From Rubrobacter marinus (GTDB lineage Bacteria; Actinomycetota; Rubrobacteria; Rubrobacterales; Rubrobacteraceae), in NCBI RefSeq assembly GCF_011492965.1, contig NZ_CP045121.1:2976001-3040000 (forward strand): DNA of 64,000 nucleotides. Direction: 5' to 3'. The number at the start of each line of letters is the position of its first letter. Positions within the stretch are counted from its first letter, which is position 1. This document shows, one piece after another, positions 56,557 through 64,000 of the stretch. Made by a program: the position numbers and the translations under genes. The notes below the pieces were generated by a model that ran no database searches, was not told the origin of the DNA, and saw only the letters and a program-made list of their open reading frames with translations.

Positions 56557-58947
56557 TTACCCGATCACGTCGAGGGCGGCGCCGACGATGGTCTCGGGGT
56601 CGATGCCGTGGTGCTCGTAGAGGTCTTCGAGGTCGCCCGACTGCCCAAAGTCCGTCACCCCGAGGCAGGAGACGGGGGTCGTCCGGATCGAGCCGAGGAA
56701 GCTCAGGGTGTGCGGGTGGCCGTCCAGGACGCTCACGATCGGCAGCGGCCTCTGCGGCGGAAAGAGCTTGTCGAGGATGGCGTAGGGCCCCTCGCCGAAG
56801 CCCTGCCTCGCCCTGAGCGCCCGGAACACGAGGTCGGGGCTCGTGAGGCAGACGACGTCCGCCCCGATGTTCCCCTCTTCCTCCAGCACCTCGGCCGCCC
56901 GGACGACCTCGGGCACCATCGCGCCGACCCCGACGAGGGTGACGACGGGCTCCAGGCCGCGCTCGGACGCGTCCCTCAGCTTGTACCCCCCGGCGAGGAC
57001 GTCGCGCCTCCTCTCTTCCCGCATCTCCGCGTCCTCCGGCACGGCGGCGAGCGCCTGGTCCACGGGCCGGGTCGAGAGGCGGAAGTACGCCGACTCGCCG
57101 CCGGGCCTGCCGAGGCGGCTTAGGGCGTGGAGGAAGGTCCATTCGAGGTCCTGGCCGAAGGCGGGCTCCCAGGCCGAGACGCCGGGCTGCTCGATGCCGA
57201 TGGACGGAGTGTAGATCGACTGGTGCGCCCCGCCCTCGGGGGCGAGCGTCGTGCCGGAGGGCGTGCCTATCAGGATGGACTGCCCGCCGGAGTAGACGCC
57301 GAAGGACCACGGCTCGAGGGCGCGCCCGACGAACGGGTCGTAGATCGTGCCGATCGGGAAGAGCGGCTCGCCGCTCCGGCTCCAGGTCGAGCCGAGCTCG
57401 GCGATGAGGCCGACGAGGTTCGTCTCGGCGATGCCGAGCTCTATGTGCTGGCCGCCGCGGGTCTCGCGCCACTTCAGCATCGTCTCGGGGTCGTCGGCGA
57501 ACCAGTCCGTGCGATCCTCCAGCGACCAGATGCCGACCTTGTTGATCCAACCGCCCAGGTTCGTCGAGGAGGCGACGTCGGGGCTGACGGTGACGATCCT
57601 GTCCGCCACGGGCCCGGCGGTCCTGGGCATCTCCGCGAGCAGCCGCCCGAGCTCCTGCTGGGTCGAGGTCTCGCCCCGGTAGCGGCCCCCGATCTGCGTC
57701 GGTACGTCCGGCGGGGCTTTCCGATCTCCCGGGCCGCGCCGATCCAGCCGTCCCGCGACCTCCGAGCAGAGCTCGGCCTCCGCGCTGCCCTCGGGGAAAC
57801 GCGCCCACGGGTCGTCGAGGTCGGCGCCGAGCGCGTGAGCGAGCCCCTCGTACTGCCCGTGCGTGAGGAGCGCCGAGTGGTTCTGGGGGTGGCCTTCGAT
57901 GGGCAGGCCCCGGCCCTTTACCGTGTAGGCGAAGACGACGGAGGGGCGGTCGGCGGCGGCGTCGGCCTCGCGGTAGGCCTCGACGAGGCTCCCGAGGTCG
58001 TGCCCGCCGAGGTCGCGGACGGCCCGGAGCAGCTCCGAGTCGTCGAGGCCGTCGACGAGGCGCAGGAGCTCGCGCCGCCCCCGCCCGTCCCCCAGAAGCC
58101 GCTCCCTGAGCTCCGCGGCCGGGATGCGCAGGAGGCGCTGGTACTCGGCGTTGCCCATCTCGTCGATCCTGCGCCTCAGCGCCTCGCCGCCCGGGCGGGC
58201 GAACAGGGAGCGCAGGAGGCGCCCGTACTTGACGGTGACGCAGCTCCAGCCCGCGGCCTCGAACATGCCCTGCAAGCGGTCGGCCGCGATGTTCGGGACC
58301 ACCCTGTCGAGGGTCTGGCGGTTCAGGTCCACGACCCACAGGACCTCGCCGAGGCCCGAGACCGCCGGGTCCGCTATCGCCTCCCAGCACGCCCCCTCGT
58401 CGAGCTCGGCGTCGCCGATGAGCGCGATCTGACGCCCCGCCGCGGGGGCGTCGAAGCGCTCCCTCACGTAGCGGTTCGCGACCGCGCTCCAGATCGGGGC
58501 GGTCGCCCCGAGGCCCACGGAGCCGGTCGAGAAGTCCACGGGGTAGGGGTCCTTGGTGCGGCTCGGGTAGCTCTGCAACCCCCCGAAGGCGCGAAGCTCG
58601 GTCATGTACCCGCGGTCGAGGCGCCCGAGGAGGTAGCTGATCGCGTGCAGAACAGGCGAGGCGTGCGGCTTGACCGAGACGCGATCCTCGGCGTCGAGGT
58701 GCGCGAACCACAGCGCGGTCATGATCGAGACCATCGAGGCGCTGGAGGCCTGGTGGCCGCCGACCTTGATCCCCGATCGGTTGGGCCTGACGCGGTTGGC
58801 GTGGTGAACGACGGAGGTCGCGAGCCACAAGACCCGTCGCTCCACGCTCGCCAGGGTCTCGGGGTCGGCTTCCACGCCGGCGGCGCGCGTCTCCGGCGCC
58901 GCCGCCAGGCTCCTTACGGCCCTACCCGTCTCCGGTTGTGATCCCAT
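56557..58947 (-). CDS. Homodimeric pyruvate dehydrogenase E1-type / transketolase-like enzyme
   Basis: A 796-residue thiamine-diphosphate enzyme resembling AceE. Early region GIKVGGHQASSASMVSIMTA, then KPHASPVLHAISYLLG and QSYPSRTKDPYPVDFSTGSV; ThDP motif IALIGDAELDEGACWEA ending in VVDLNRQ. Pyrimidine domain: QHIELGIAETNLVGLIAELG; C-terminal domain ends SCLGVTDFGQSGDLEDLYEH. Shorter than the ~890 of E. coli AceE. No E2 or E3 gene adjoins, so the physiological acceptor is open. ATG after AAGGGAGCTC. Confidence 0.88.
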   Translation of the reverse strand: MGSQPETGRAVRSLAAAPETRAAGVEADPETLASVERRVLWLATSVVHHANRVRPNRSGIKVGGHQASSASMVSIMTALWFAHLDAEDRVSVKPHASPVLHAISYLLGRLDRGYMTELRAFGGLQSYPSRTKDPYPVDFSTGSVGLGATAPIWSAVANRYVRERFDAPAAGRQIALIGDAELDEGACWEAIADPAVSGLGEVLWVVDLNRQTLDRVVPNIAADRLQGMFEAAGWSCVTVKYGRLLRSLFARPGGEALRRRIDEMGNAEYQRLLRIPAAELRERLLGDGRGRRELLRLVDGLDDSELLRAVRDLGGHDLGSLVEAYREADAAADRPSVVFAYTVKGRGLPIEGHPQNHSALLTHGQYEGLAHALGADLDDPWARFPEGSAEAELCSEVAGRLDRRGPGDRKAPPDVPTQIGGRYRGETSTQQELGRLLAEMPRTAGPVADRIVTVSPDVASSTNLGGWINKVGIWSLEDRTDWFADDPETMLKWRETRGGQHIELGIAETNLVGLIAELGSTWSRSGEPLFPIGTIYDPFVGRALEPWSFGVYSGGQSILIGTPSGTTLAPEGGAHQSIYTPSIGIEQPGVSAWEPAFGQDLEWTFLHALSRLGRPGGESAYFRLSTRPVDQALAAVPEDAEMREERRRDVLAGGYKLRDASERGLEPVVTLVGVGAMVPEVVRAAEVLEEEGNIGADVVCLTSPDLVFRALRARQGFGEGPYAILDKLFPPQRPLPIVSVLDGHPHTLSFLGSIRTTPVSCLGVTDFGQSGDLEDLYEHHGIDPETIVGAALDVIG

Positions 58948-59283
58948 GAGCTCCCTTCCTCTGGTTGGGCTACTCCCCCTTCGCGCCCCGGCGTCCGCGC
59001 CACGCCTCCGCCGGCGAACGCGGCCCGTTCTCGCCGAGCCCGGCGAGGGCCCCGCGCGACGCGTCGTGATTTATCCTCCCGGGCATTGTAGGGCCGGAGC
59101 GCGGCCGCACGCGAGGACCGCGCGCCTGCTGGCCGGCGGCTGCACACTTCGGCACATCTTTGGACCGGACGGTCGTTGCTGGGTGACGCAGGGGGTACAC
59201 TTGTAGCACAAGCTACCTGTGGTCGATCGTCGTGCGTGCACATCCGCACTGCCTTCTGCGCAGCTAAGGAGAGTGCTTACCCC
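58948..59283. other. Intergenic region with a small inverted repeat
   Basis: About 335 bp between divergent genes. GTAGC-ACAA-GCTAC at 59203-59216 is a perfect 5-bp inverted repeat just after TACACT, a possible -10 for the next gene. No other feature found. Confidence 0.35.
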
Positions 59284-59625
59284 GTGCGAATTCTGGTCGC
59301 CAACACCCCGTTGATGTACCGCGAGGCCGTGGCGGTCTCCCTACGCCTGAGCCGTCCGGACGCCGAGGTGATGCTCGGCGACCCGCCCGCGCTCTACGGG
59401 CGGGTCGAGCGGTTCGATCCGCACCTGATCGTCCTCGATCGCGACGGTCTCCTGCTCGGCGGGCTGCCGGCCGCCTTGCCCCGGCTCGAGATCCTTCTCG
59501 GCGCCACCATGGACGGCAGGATAGGCGCGAACGGGAGGTCCGTGGACATCGAGAACGTCGGCACGGAAGACCTGCTCGCGCTGGTGGACGAAGTAGCGGA
59601 GACGGGCCCCGAAGAGGCGGAGTAG
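59284..59625 (+). CDS. Receiver-like paralogous family protein (member 2 of 3)
   Basis: A 113-residue protein: RILVANTPLMYREAVAVSLR, LSRPDAEVMLGDPPALYGRV, RFDPHLIVLDRDGLLL, then an Ala/Leu-rich C-terminal half. Aligns with the proteins at 59927 and 20073. Fold probably receiver-like, with strand 1 RILVA and strand 3 HLIVLD, but the acidic pocket after strand 1 is lost. GTG start with AGGAGAG about 11 bases upstream. Close to a NarL-type regulator on the other strand. Confidence 0.65.
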   Translation: MRILVANTPLMYREAVAVSLRLSRPDAEVMLGDPPALYGRVERFDPHLIVLDRDGLLLGGLPAALPRLEILLGATMDGRIGANGRSVDIENVGTEDLLALVDEVAETGPEEAE

Positions 59626-59850
59626 CCCCGGCGCGGGTACCGTCGGAACGAAGACGCCCGTCGGCGTCCGACGCTCGGGTCCGGTTCGTCGTCGGGAAGC
59701 CGCGCTACGCGGCGCCGAGGCTCCCGAAGAGCTCTCCGCGAGCACCTGGGGGAACGGCCCCCTGGACATAAGCCTACCCATCTTGGGACATCTCCCTCGC
59801 GGGGGACGCCCGGATCGTATCCTCGGCAGGTTACAATAGGCCGGAAGAGA

Positions 59851-59864
59851 TACCCGATCGGGTA
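59851..59864. promoter_or_regulatory. 14-bp perfect palindrome upstream of member 3
   Basis: TACCCGATCGGGTA, perfectly palindromic, 13 bp after TACAAT (a candidate -10 at 59832-59837) and about 60 bp before the start codon. Likely an operator. The remaining bases of 59626-59926 show nothing else. Confidence 0.45.
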
Positions 59865-59926
59865 GGCGACATCTGCGTGCGTTTCTTCTCGCGGTCTTTG
59901 TCTGCGCGGATAGGAGCGCGATCTTA

Positions 59927-60301
59927 GTGAGAATACTGGTGGCGAACTCGCCGCGCATGTACCGTGAGTCCCTGGCCCTCTCGATCCTCAGGAAACGCCC
60001 GGGCTTCGAGGTGCTGATCGCCGACCCGGAAGACCTCGATGGGAACTTGGCTCGCATCGAGCCCCACGTCCTCGTGCGGGACGACGACGGGGTCGAGACG
60101 GACGTGCCGGACGGCGTCCTCGCGTGGGTCGGGATCGCGGTCAAAGATCACCTCAACGCGCGGATCGCCGTGGGCGGCAGGATATCGGAGCTGCACGACG
60201 CGAGCCTGGAGGAGCTTCTGGTTGCCCTCGACGAGGCCGCGCGGCTTCTTCTCTCCGACGAGGATGCCCCCCGGGAAGGGCCCCGCTCCCCTTCCTCTTA
60301 G
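59927..60301 (+). CDS. Receiver-like paralogous family protein (member 3 of 3)
   Basis: A 124-residue protein: RILVANSPRMYRESLALSIL, KRPGFEVLIADPEDLDGNLA, RIEPHVLVRDDDGVET and a C-terminal helix SLEELLVALDEAARLLL. About half-identical by eye to member 2 in its first 55 residues. GTG start after AGGAGCGCGATCTTA. Convergent with the atypical NarL-type regulator gene, whose stop is 13 bases away. Function unknown. Confidence 0.65.
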   Translation: MRILVANSPRMYRESLALSILRKRPGFEVLIADPEDLDGNLARIEPHVLVRDDDGVETDVPDGVLAWVGIAVKDHLNARIAVGGRISELHDASLEELLVALDEAARLLLSDEDAPREGPRSPSS

Positions 60302-60314
60302 GCCCCTACGGACC

Positions 60315-61004
60315 TCACCGGGCCGCGTCCGATTCATCGGTGACTTCCTGGATGGTGATCCAATCCTCGAAGAGGGCCATCCTCGTCGCCTCGCCCCTGG
60401 AACGCACGTCCATCTTCTTGTAGGTGTTGGCGAGGTGGCGCTTGACCGTGCCCTCCGCGAGGTGCAGGGCCTTGGCTATCTGACGGTTGCCCATGCCCCT
60501 GGCGGCCAGGAGCAGTATCTCGAGCTCCCTGGCCGAGAGCACGCCCCCCGAGCCCTCATCCGCCTCCTCCAGCATCCCCAGCGGCATGCCCACCACCACG
60601 TTCTTGCTCTTCGGGTCCAGGATCGCGGCGCGCACGGCGGCGATGAGGTGCTCGGCCGAGGCGCTCTTGACGACGTAGGCGCTAACCCCGAGGTCCATGA
60701 GCTCCTTGACGTCGCGCGGGTCCTCGATCATGGTGACCACGACGATCTTCGGCGCCGGGTCGGATGCCTCGCGCATGATGCGCAGGTTCTCCCGGGCCCT
60801 CGGGATGGGCATCTGCACCTGCATGAGGACGACGTCGGGCTTCAGCCGGCGCGCCATCTCGACGGCGCCCTCGTCGTTGTTGGTCTGGCCGACGACCTGC
60901 ATGCCCGCGTAGTTGGCCAGGATGCCCGCGATGCCCTCGCGGAACATCTTGTGGTCGTCCGCCAGGAGCACTCTGATCGGATTCGCCTCGCGTCTCCCCT
61001 GCAT
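60315..61004 (-). CDS. NarL/LuxR-type response regulator lacking the phospho-Asp
   Basis: A 229-residue regulator: receiver (~8-130), then LuxR HTH (~160-220; LSARELEILLLAARGMGNRQ, IAKALHLAEGTVKRHLANTY). The acidic pocket (LLADDHKMFREGIAGIL), switch VVVTMIEDPRD and Lys (YVVKSASAEHL) are present, but the acceptor strand reads DVVLMQVQMPIPRA: Gln (codon CAG) replaces the Asp of LMDVQMP. It therefore cannot be phosphorylated normally and may be constitutively active or controlled by other means. ATG 61004 after GGTGGGGGT. Confidence 0.9.
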   Translation of the reverse strand: MQGRREANPIRVLLADDHKMFREGIAGILANYAGMQVVGQTNNDEGAVEMARRLKPDVVLMQVQMPIPRARENLRIMREASDPAPKIVVVTMIEDPRDVKELMDLGVSAYVVKSASAEHLIAAVRAAILDPKSKNVVVGMPLGMLEEADEGSGGVLSARELEILLLAARGMGNRQIAKALHLAEGTVKRHLANTYKKMDVRSRGEATRMALFEDWITIQEVTDESDAAR

Positions 61005-61385
61005 ACCCCCACCATGGTATACGTGCGCCACAAGCACGGTGACGCCGTTTGTAAGTGGATTCATCTTACCGGAGCATCGTGAACCCCACAACGCAGCGTG
61101 CCCCGAGCGCCGGCTCGCCTGCCCGGGAAGAGAAGGACCGGGGCCCGCGCGATGTAACAGGAAAGGGTGATAAGGAGGATAGCGCGGACTCCGGCGTAGC
61201 CTCTAACTACCCCACGCCCCCTCGTGCGTCAACAGACATGTTCGAAAATGTCCTCATCTATGCAACGCCCGCTACACCTTTATACACATATCTCGCGTGG
61301 CGAATGTGGAGCAAAATTTGTTGCTCCGGCGGTCCCGTCGGAGAACACGCCTCACGACGCGCACCGGCGACGAAGGAGATCGAGC
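61005..61385. other. Intergenic region with an 18-bp dyad
   Basis: About 380 bp between divergent genes. Contains the dyad at 61235-61252, an AT-rich TATACA near 61281 as a possible -10, and GAAGGAGATCGAGC for the next gene. No coding frame with protein character. Confidence 0.35.
61235..61252. promoter_or_regulatory. Operator-like inverted repeat
   Basis: GACATGTTCGAAAATGTC: eight of nine base pairs match across the centre TTCGAA. It resembles a symmetric repressor site (LexA-like TTCGAA core, though not a standard SOS box). It lies about 30 bp ahead of the candidate -10. Confidence 0.4.
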
Positions 61386-61747
61386 ATGGCGTTCACGACC
61401 GGTAGCTCACTCGGGTCCCGTTTCTCGCTGCTCGTCGCCGAGGGGGACGGGCGCGTGCTCACGATCGGCGAAGACGCGGTGCCGGCCGTCTTCAGCGGCG
61501 AGGGGGAGGCGGAGCTGTTGCTGAACTCCGCGGCCGGGAGAGACGGATGGAGGGTCATACAAACCTCGCTGCGTGAGCTCGCCTCGCTGCTTCGCGGCCC
61601 CTGTGCGCGGGCGCGAAGAGGGTCGCCTTGGACCCTTCGCCCGAGATGCTCAGCGACCGTTTCCTCGTCGAGCTGGTGAGCGTGGACAAGGATCGTTTCC
61701 TGGAGCAGTTCGCGAGGCGCGACCACGGCCCGAAGCGACCGCGGTGA
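61386..61747 (+). pseudogene. Hypothetical protein gene with a single-base frameshift
   Basis: Starts well (ATG behind GAAGGAGATCGAGC): MAFTTGSSLGSRFSLLVAEG, DGRVLTIGEDAVPAVFSGEG, EAELLLNSAAGRDGWRVIQT, LRELASLLRG. Near 61605-61615 (GCGCGGGCGCG) the protein-like frame moves by one: KRVALDPSPEMLSDRFLVEL-VSVDKDRFLEQF, ending at 61747. One G restored would give about 120 residues. Function unknown; possible assembly error. Confidence 0.6.
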
Positions 61748-61922
61748 AGGCCGCCGCGCGAAGCCAGACCGGGGCGCGCCTCCCCGGGGTAGGTGTGCGA
61801 GGCCGGGTGCGCTCCGGGGCGTGAAAGGCCGTCGAGCGCCTCGCCGGCCCTTCGGGGCTTTCATCGCCCCGCGCTACGCCGAACGCGGTTCGGGGCAGGC
61901 CCGATCCTGCGGGTGCCCGTGG

Positions 61923-62807
61923 CTACCTGATCACGTTCAGGGCCGCCGGCTCTATGCGGAAGGACATCGGCAGGCGGCCCCAGACCTCGCCGTCGATCTG
62001 GACCGGGACGCGCGCGCCGCGAGCGGCCGGTGACTTGGCCACGATGTTCTTCCGCGAGGTAAACGACTTCATGGCGCGGTCGAGCGGGCTCTTGGCCAGG
62101 ATGCGGGCCAGGACGTCGGGCCGCATCAGGAGCCCGACCTTCTCGATCAGGACGACCTCGAGCTCGCCGCTGCCCAGGGAGACGCCCTCGGCCATCTCGA
62201 ACTCTCCCCCGTAGTAGCGGCCGTTGGCGACCACGGCGAACTGGGTGACGTAGGTGGTATCCCCGTCGACGATCTGCAGGTCGGGCTGGTCGCCCTGGAG
62301 GTAGACCTTCAGCGCGGCCAGCGGGAAGGCGAGCGACCGCAGGTAGCGCTTGAGGCGCGGGCCCACCTCGCGCACGACGTCGGCGTCGAAGCCGACGCCC
62401 GCCATGCAGGCGAAGCGCCGCTCGGTCCCCTCCTCGTCGGTCGCCACGCCGACGTCCATCCGGAAGGCGGTGCCGGTCAGGATCCTCGCGCAGGCCTCCT
62501 CCGGGTTCATCGGCAGCCCGAGCTCCCGGGCCAGGACGTTCGCCGTGCCGAGCGGCAGGATGCCCAGGGTAGCTCCCCCGGAGAGACCGTTCACGACCTC
62601 GTTCACCGTGCCGTCGCCGCCGGCGGCGATCACGAGCTTGTCCCCCGCGAGGGCGGCGAGCTCGGTGGCGTGGTCCGGACGCTCGGTGTTCAGCACCTCG
62701 ACCTCGATGCCGCCGGTGCGCAGGGCTTCGGCGAAGCGCTCGAGGTAGCCCTCGTCCCCCGCGCTCCCCGAGTTCGGATTGCCGATTATTACCGCCTTCG
62801 TTGCCAC
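61923..62807 (-). CDS. Diacylglycerol kinase-family lipid kinase
   Basis: A 294-residue YegS/DgkB-type lipid kinase. KAVIIGNPNSGSAGDEGYLE at the N-terminus, nucleotide loop VIAAGGDGTVNEVVNGLSG, GILPLGTANVLARELGLP, then the beta-rich C-terminal domain (AVVANGRYYGGEFEMAEGVS; VPVQIDGEVWG with its conserved Asp-Gly-Glu). Phosphorylates diacylglycerol or a related lipid at the inner membrane. GTG 62807 (GGAGAGG nine bases upstream) is used; ATGs at 62831 and 62834 are alternatives. Confidence 0.92.
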   Translation of the reverse strand: MATKAVIIGNPNSGSAGDEGYLERFAEALRTGGIEVEVLNTERPDHATELAALAGDKLVIAAGGDGTVNEVVNGLSGGATLGILPLGTANVLARELGLPMNPEEACARILTGTAFRMDVGVATDEEGTERRFACMAGVGFDADVVREVGPRLKRYLRSLAFPLAALKVYLQGDQPDLQIVDGDTTYVTQFAVVANGRYYGGEFEMAEGVSLGSGELEVVLIEKVGLLMRPDVLARILAKSPLDRAMKSFTSRKNIVAKSPAARGARVPVQIDGEVWGRLPMSFRIEPAALNVIR

Positions 62808-63277
62808 GCCACGAGTCCTCTCCTTCTCCATCATCACCGTGCCTGACCTTCTGCCCCGACGCCTCGCCCTTTTGATGGGCTGTTCCACCCACGAACCTCC
62901 TCGAACGACAGGGCCGTATCGAGACCCTGCCGGACCCCTTGGCGGCGACCTCGTAACTTCCCCCGGAACCCGGCTCGGAAACTCGTTCGGGAGACATCGC
63001 TCTTTGTGTGGCCGAGAGATCCACGGGCACGCGCCCGACGATCGCGAGCGTAGGAACTCAGGGTATGGGCCGCGACCACGCGGGCGGCCCGGCCGAGCGA
63101 TCCTCCCGTGCCGGTTCGCAGGCCCGGCGTGATGGCCGGATACGGTACGCCGGCAAGGGTGCGGACCCGTTGTAGAGCTGCCCCGCTCCAGGGGCTCTCG
63201 CGCAGAGAACCGCCGCTGGCACGGGATCGCGTATCGTTGCCCCGCCTCCGTCCTCGTTCGAGCACCCACCCTCAAAA
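62808..63277. other. Intergenic region, nothing recognised
   Basis: About 470 bp upstream of the lipid kinase gene. Frames on the minus strand stay open but have no protein character (Arg/Pro/Gly-rich). No RNA motif, dyad or promoter stands out. Confidence 0.3.
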
Positions 63278-63313
63278 GGTCCAGGGCGCGCCCTAATGGA
63301 CGCGCCCTGGACC
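63278..63313 (-). terminator. Strong rho-independent terminator
   Basis: Minus strand GGTCCAGGGCGCG, ten-base loop, CGCGCCCTGGACC, then TTTTGA: a thirteen-pair stem with a short T-run, 21 bp after the stop of the right-edge gene. Confidence 0.85.
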
Positions 63314-63334
63314 CTCCGTCGCGGAGACTTCGCC

Positions 63335-64000
63335 CTACTGCTGGGCGAGGCCCTGGTTCTCGGCCTCTTGCTGGGCCGCGCCCTGGGCTTCTTCGGCGAC
63401 CCGCTGTACCTTCTGCTGGGCCTCCTGTGCCTTCTCCTGGGCCTTCTCGACGACGTTGTCGCGAGCCTCGCCCATCACCTCGTTCTCCTTGCGGGTCTCG
63501 GGTATGGCGAGCCCGACGGCCGCGCCGAGCCCGACGGCCAGGGCGCCCGTGGCCAGGGGGTTCTCCCGCAGGATCCGCTGCATCCCGCCGCCGGCCCTGC
63601 GAGCCTGATGCTGGGCCCGGTCGGCCAGCCGGCTCGCCTGGTGCTGCGTCCGATCGGCGAGCTCGCCCGTCTTGTCGCGGACCTGAGCGGCGGATTGCTC
63701 GACCCTGTCCCGGGCCTGGCCCGCGGTCTCGCTCACCCTGTCCCGGGCCTGACCAGCGGTCTCCCCGACCCTTTCCAGGGCCTGACCAGCGGAGTTACCG
63801 TCGGACCCCCGCTCGTCGTAGCGCGGCGGGTAGTAGTCGTCGTCGTACGCGGGGGAGTAACCGTAGTCGTAGTACGGCCTGCGGCGGAGGCGCGGGCGCT
63901 GCGCGCGTTGCTTCCTGGCGCTCACTAGCAGCCAGCCGAGTCCTATCCCGGTCAGGGCCGCCGGGATGGGGTTCTCCCTGATCGTGCCCGCGATGCCGGA
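63335..64000 (-). CDS. Membrane-linked coiled-coil protein, DUF3618/YtxH-like (5' end cut)
   Basis: At least 221 residues; the frame is open to the right edge, so the N-terminus is outside the window. Visible part: a membrane segment (RENPIPAALTGIGLGWLLVS), a Tyr/Asp-rich stretch (YYDYGYSPAYDDDYYP), heptad-like repeats of ETAGQARDRV/EQSAAQVRDK, a second segment with the same start (RENPLATGALAVGLGAAVGL) and a Gln/Glu coiled coil. The duplicated RENP-x-ATGALAVGLG-type segments and LEA-like repeats fit DUF3618/YtxH-type stress proteins. A GTG within the frame could be misread as its start. Confidence 0.75.
   Translation of the reverse strand, partial: SGIAGTIRENPIPAALTGIGLGWLLVSARKQRAQRPRLRRRPYYDYGYSPAYDDDYYPPRYDERGSDGNSAGQALERVGETAGQARDRVSETAGQARDRVEQSAAQVRDKTGELADRTQHQASRLADRAQHQARRAGGGMQRILRENPLATGALAVGLGAAVGLAIPETRKENEVMGEARDNVVEKAQEKAQEAQQKVQRVAEEAQGAAQQEAENQGLAQQ

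Overview
The window comes from a very GC-rich actinobacterium. Gene content and several lineage-typical small proteins fit Rubrobacter or a close relative (inference; no rRNA or other phylogenetic marker is present). Start codons are often GTG or TTG behind clear Shine-Dalgarno sequences, and many neighbouring genes overlap by 4 nt.

Region 1 (about 1-14.85 kb) is part of a prophage or phage-like element that continues off the left edge. A leftward early operon (11077 down to 1) of about two dozen genes, mostly joined by 4-nt overlaps, encodes a SWIM protein, two HNH proteins, a C5-cytosine methyltransferase with a second long reading frame nested inside it, small zinc-finger proteins, a RecT-like annealing protein, an N6-adenine methyltransferase, a winged-helix initiator-like protein containing iteron-like repeats, a DnaB helicase and a sigma factor. 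A lysogeny-switch-like segment (11.3-12.65 kb) has two back-to-back promoter pairs with dyads and two XRE regulators. A short rightward module (12.7-14.85 kb) follows. No integrase, structural gene or att site is visible.

Region 2 (15-23.1 kb) is loosely packed chromosome: a MerR/GyrI pair with a textbook 19-bp-spacer MerR promoter, small conserved actinobacterial proteins, a lone receiver, a GAF protein, and a dispersed decaying repeat.

Region 3 (23.1-29.4 kb) is a ferric-siderophore uptake locus: two lipoprotein binding proteins, two FecCD permeases, an FhuF-like reductase and an ATPase. Region 4 (29.5-36.3 kb) holds a frameshifted dehydrogenase gene and a signalling operon: a five-PAS histidine kinase, a receiver, and a REC-PAS-GGDEF-EAL protein.

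Region 5 (36.3-47.5 kb, leftward) is a nearly complete purine-degradation cluster: three-subunit xanthine dehydrogenase, an 8-oxoguanine-deaminase-like enzyme, a PucL-type OHCU decarboxylase/uricase fusion, 5-hydroxyisourate hydrolase, allantoate amidohydrolase and allantoinase, with hpt nearby. Together they would take hypoxanthine to ureidoglycolate.

Region 6 (47.9-64 kb) has redox enzymes, a P450, dnaX (broken across three frames), a large-type SRP RNA, an AhpD-like gene whose second CxxC cysteine is an in-frame TGA followed by a SECIS-like hairpin (candidate selenoprotein), CorA, a homodimeric E1-type enzyme, paralogous pseudo-receiver proteins, a response regulator lacking its phospho-Asp, a lipid kinase, and a partial membrane/coiled-coil protein at the right edge.

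Several genes (29.7, 52.3-52.5 and 61.6 kb) look broken by single missing bases in G/C-rich runs. Assembly indels should be excluded before calling them pseudogenes. No tRNA, rRNA, CRISPR array or transposase was found.
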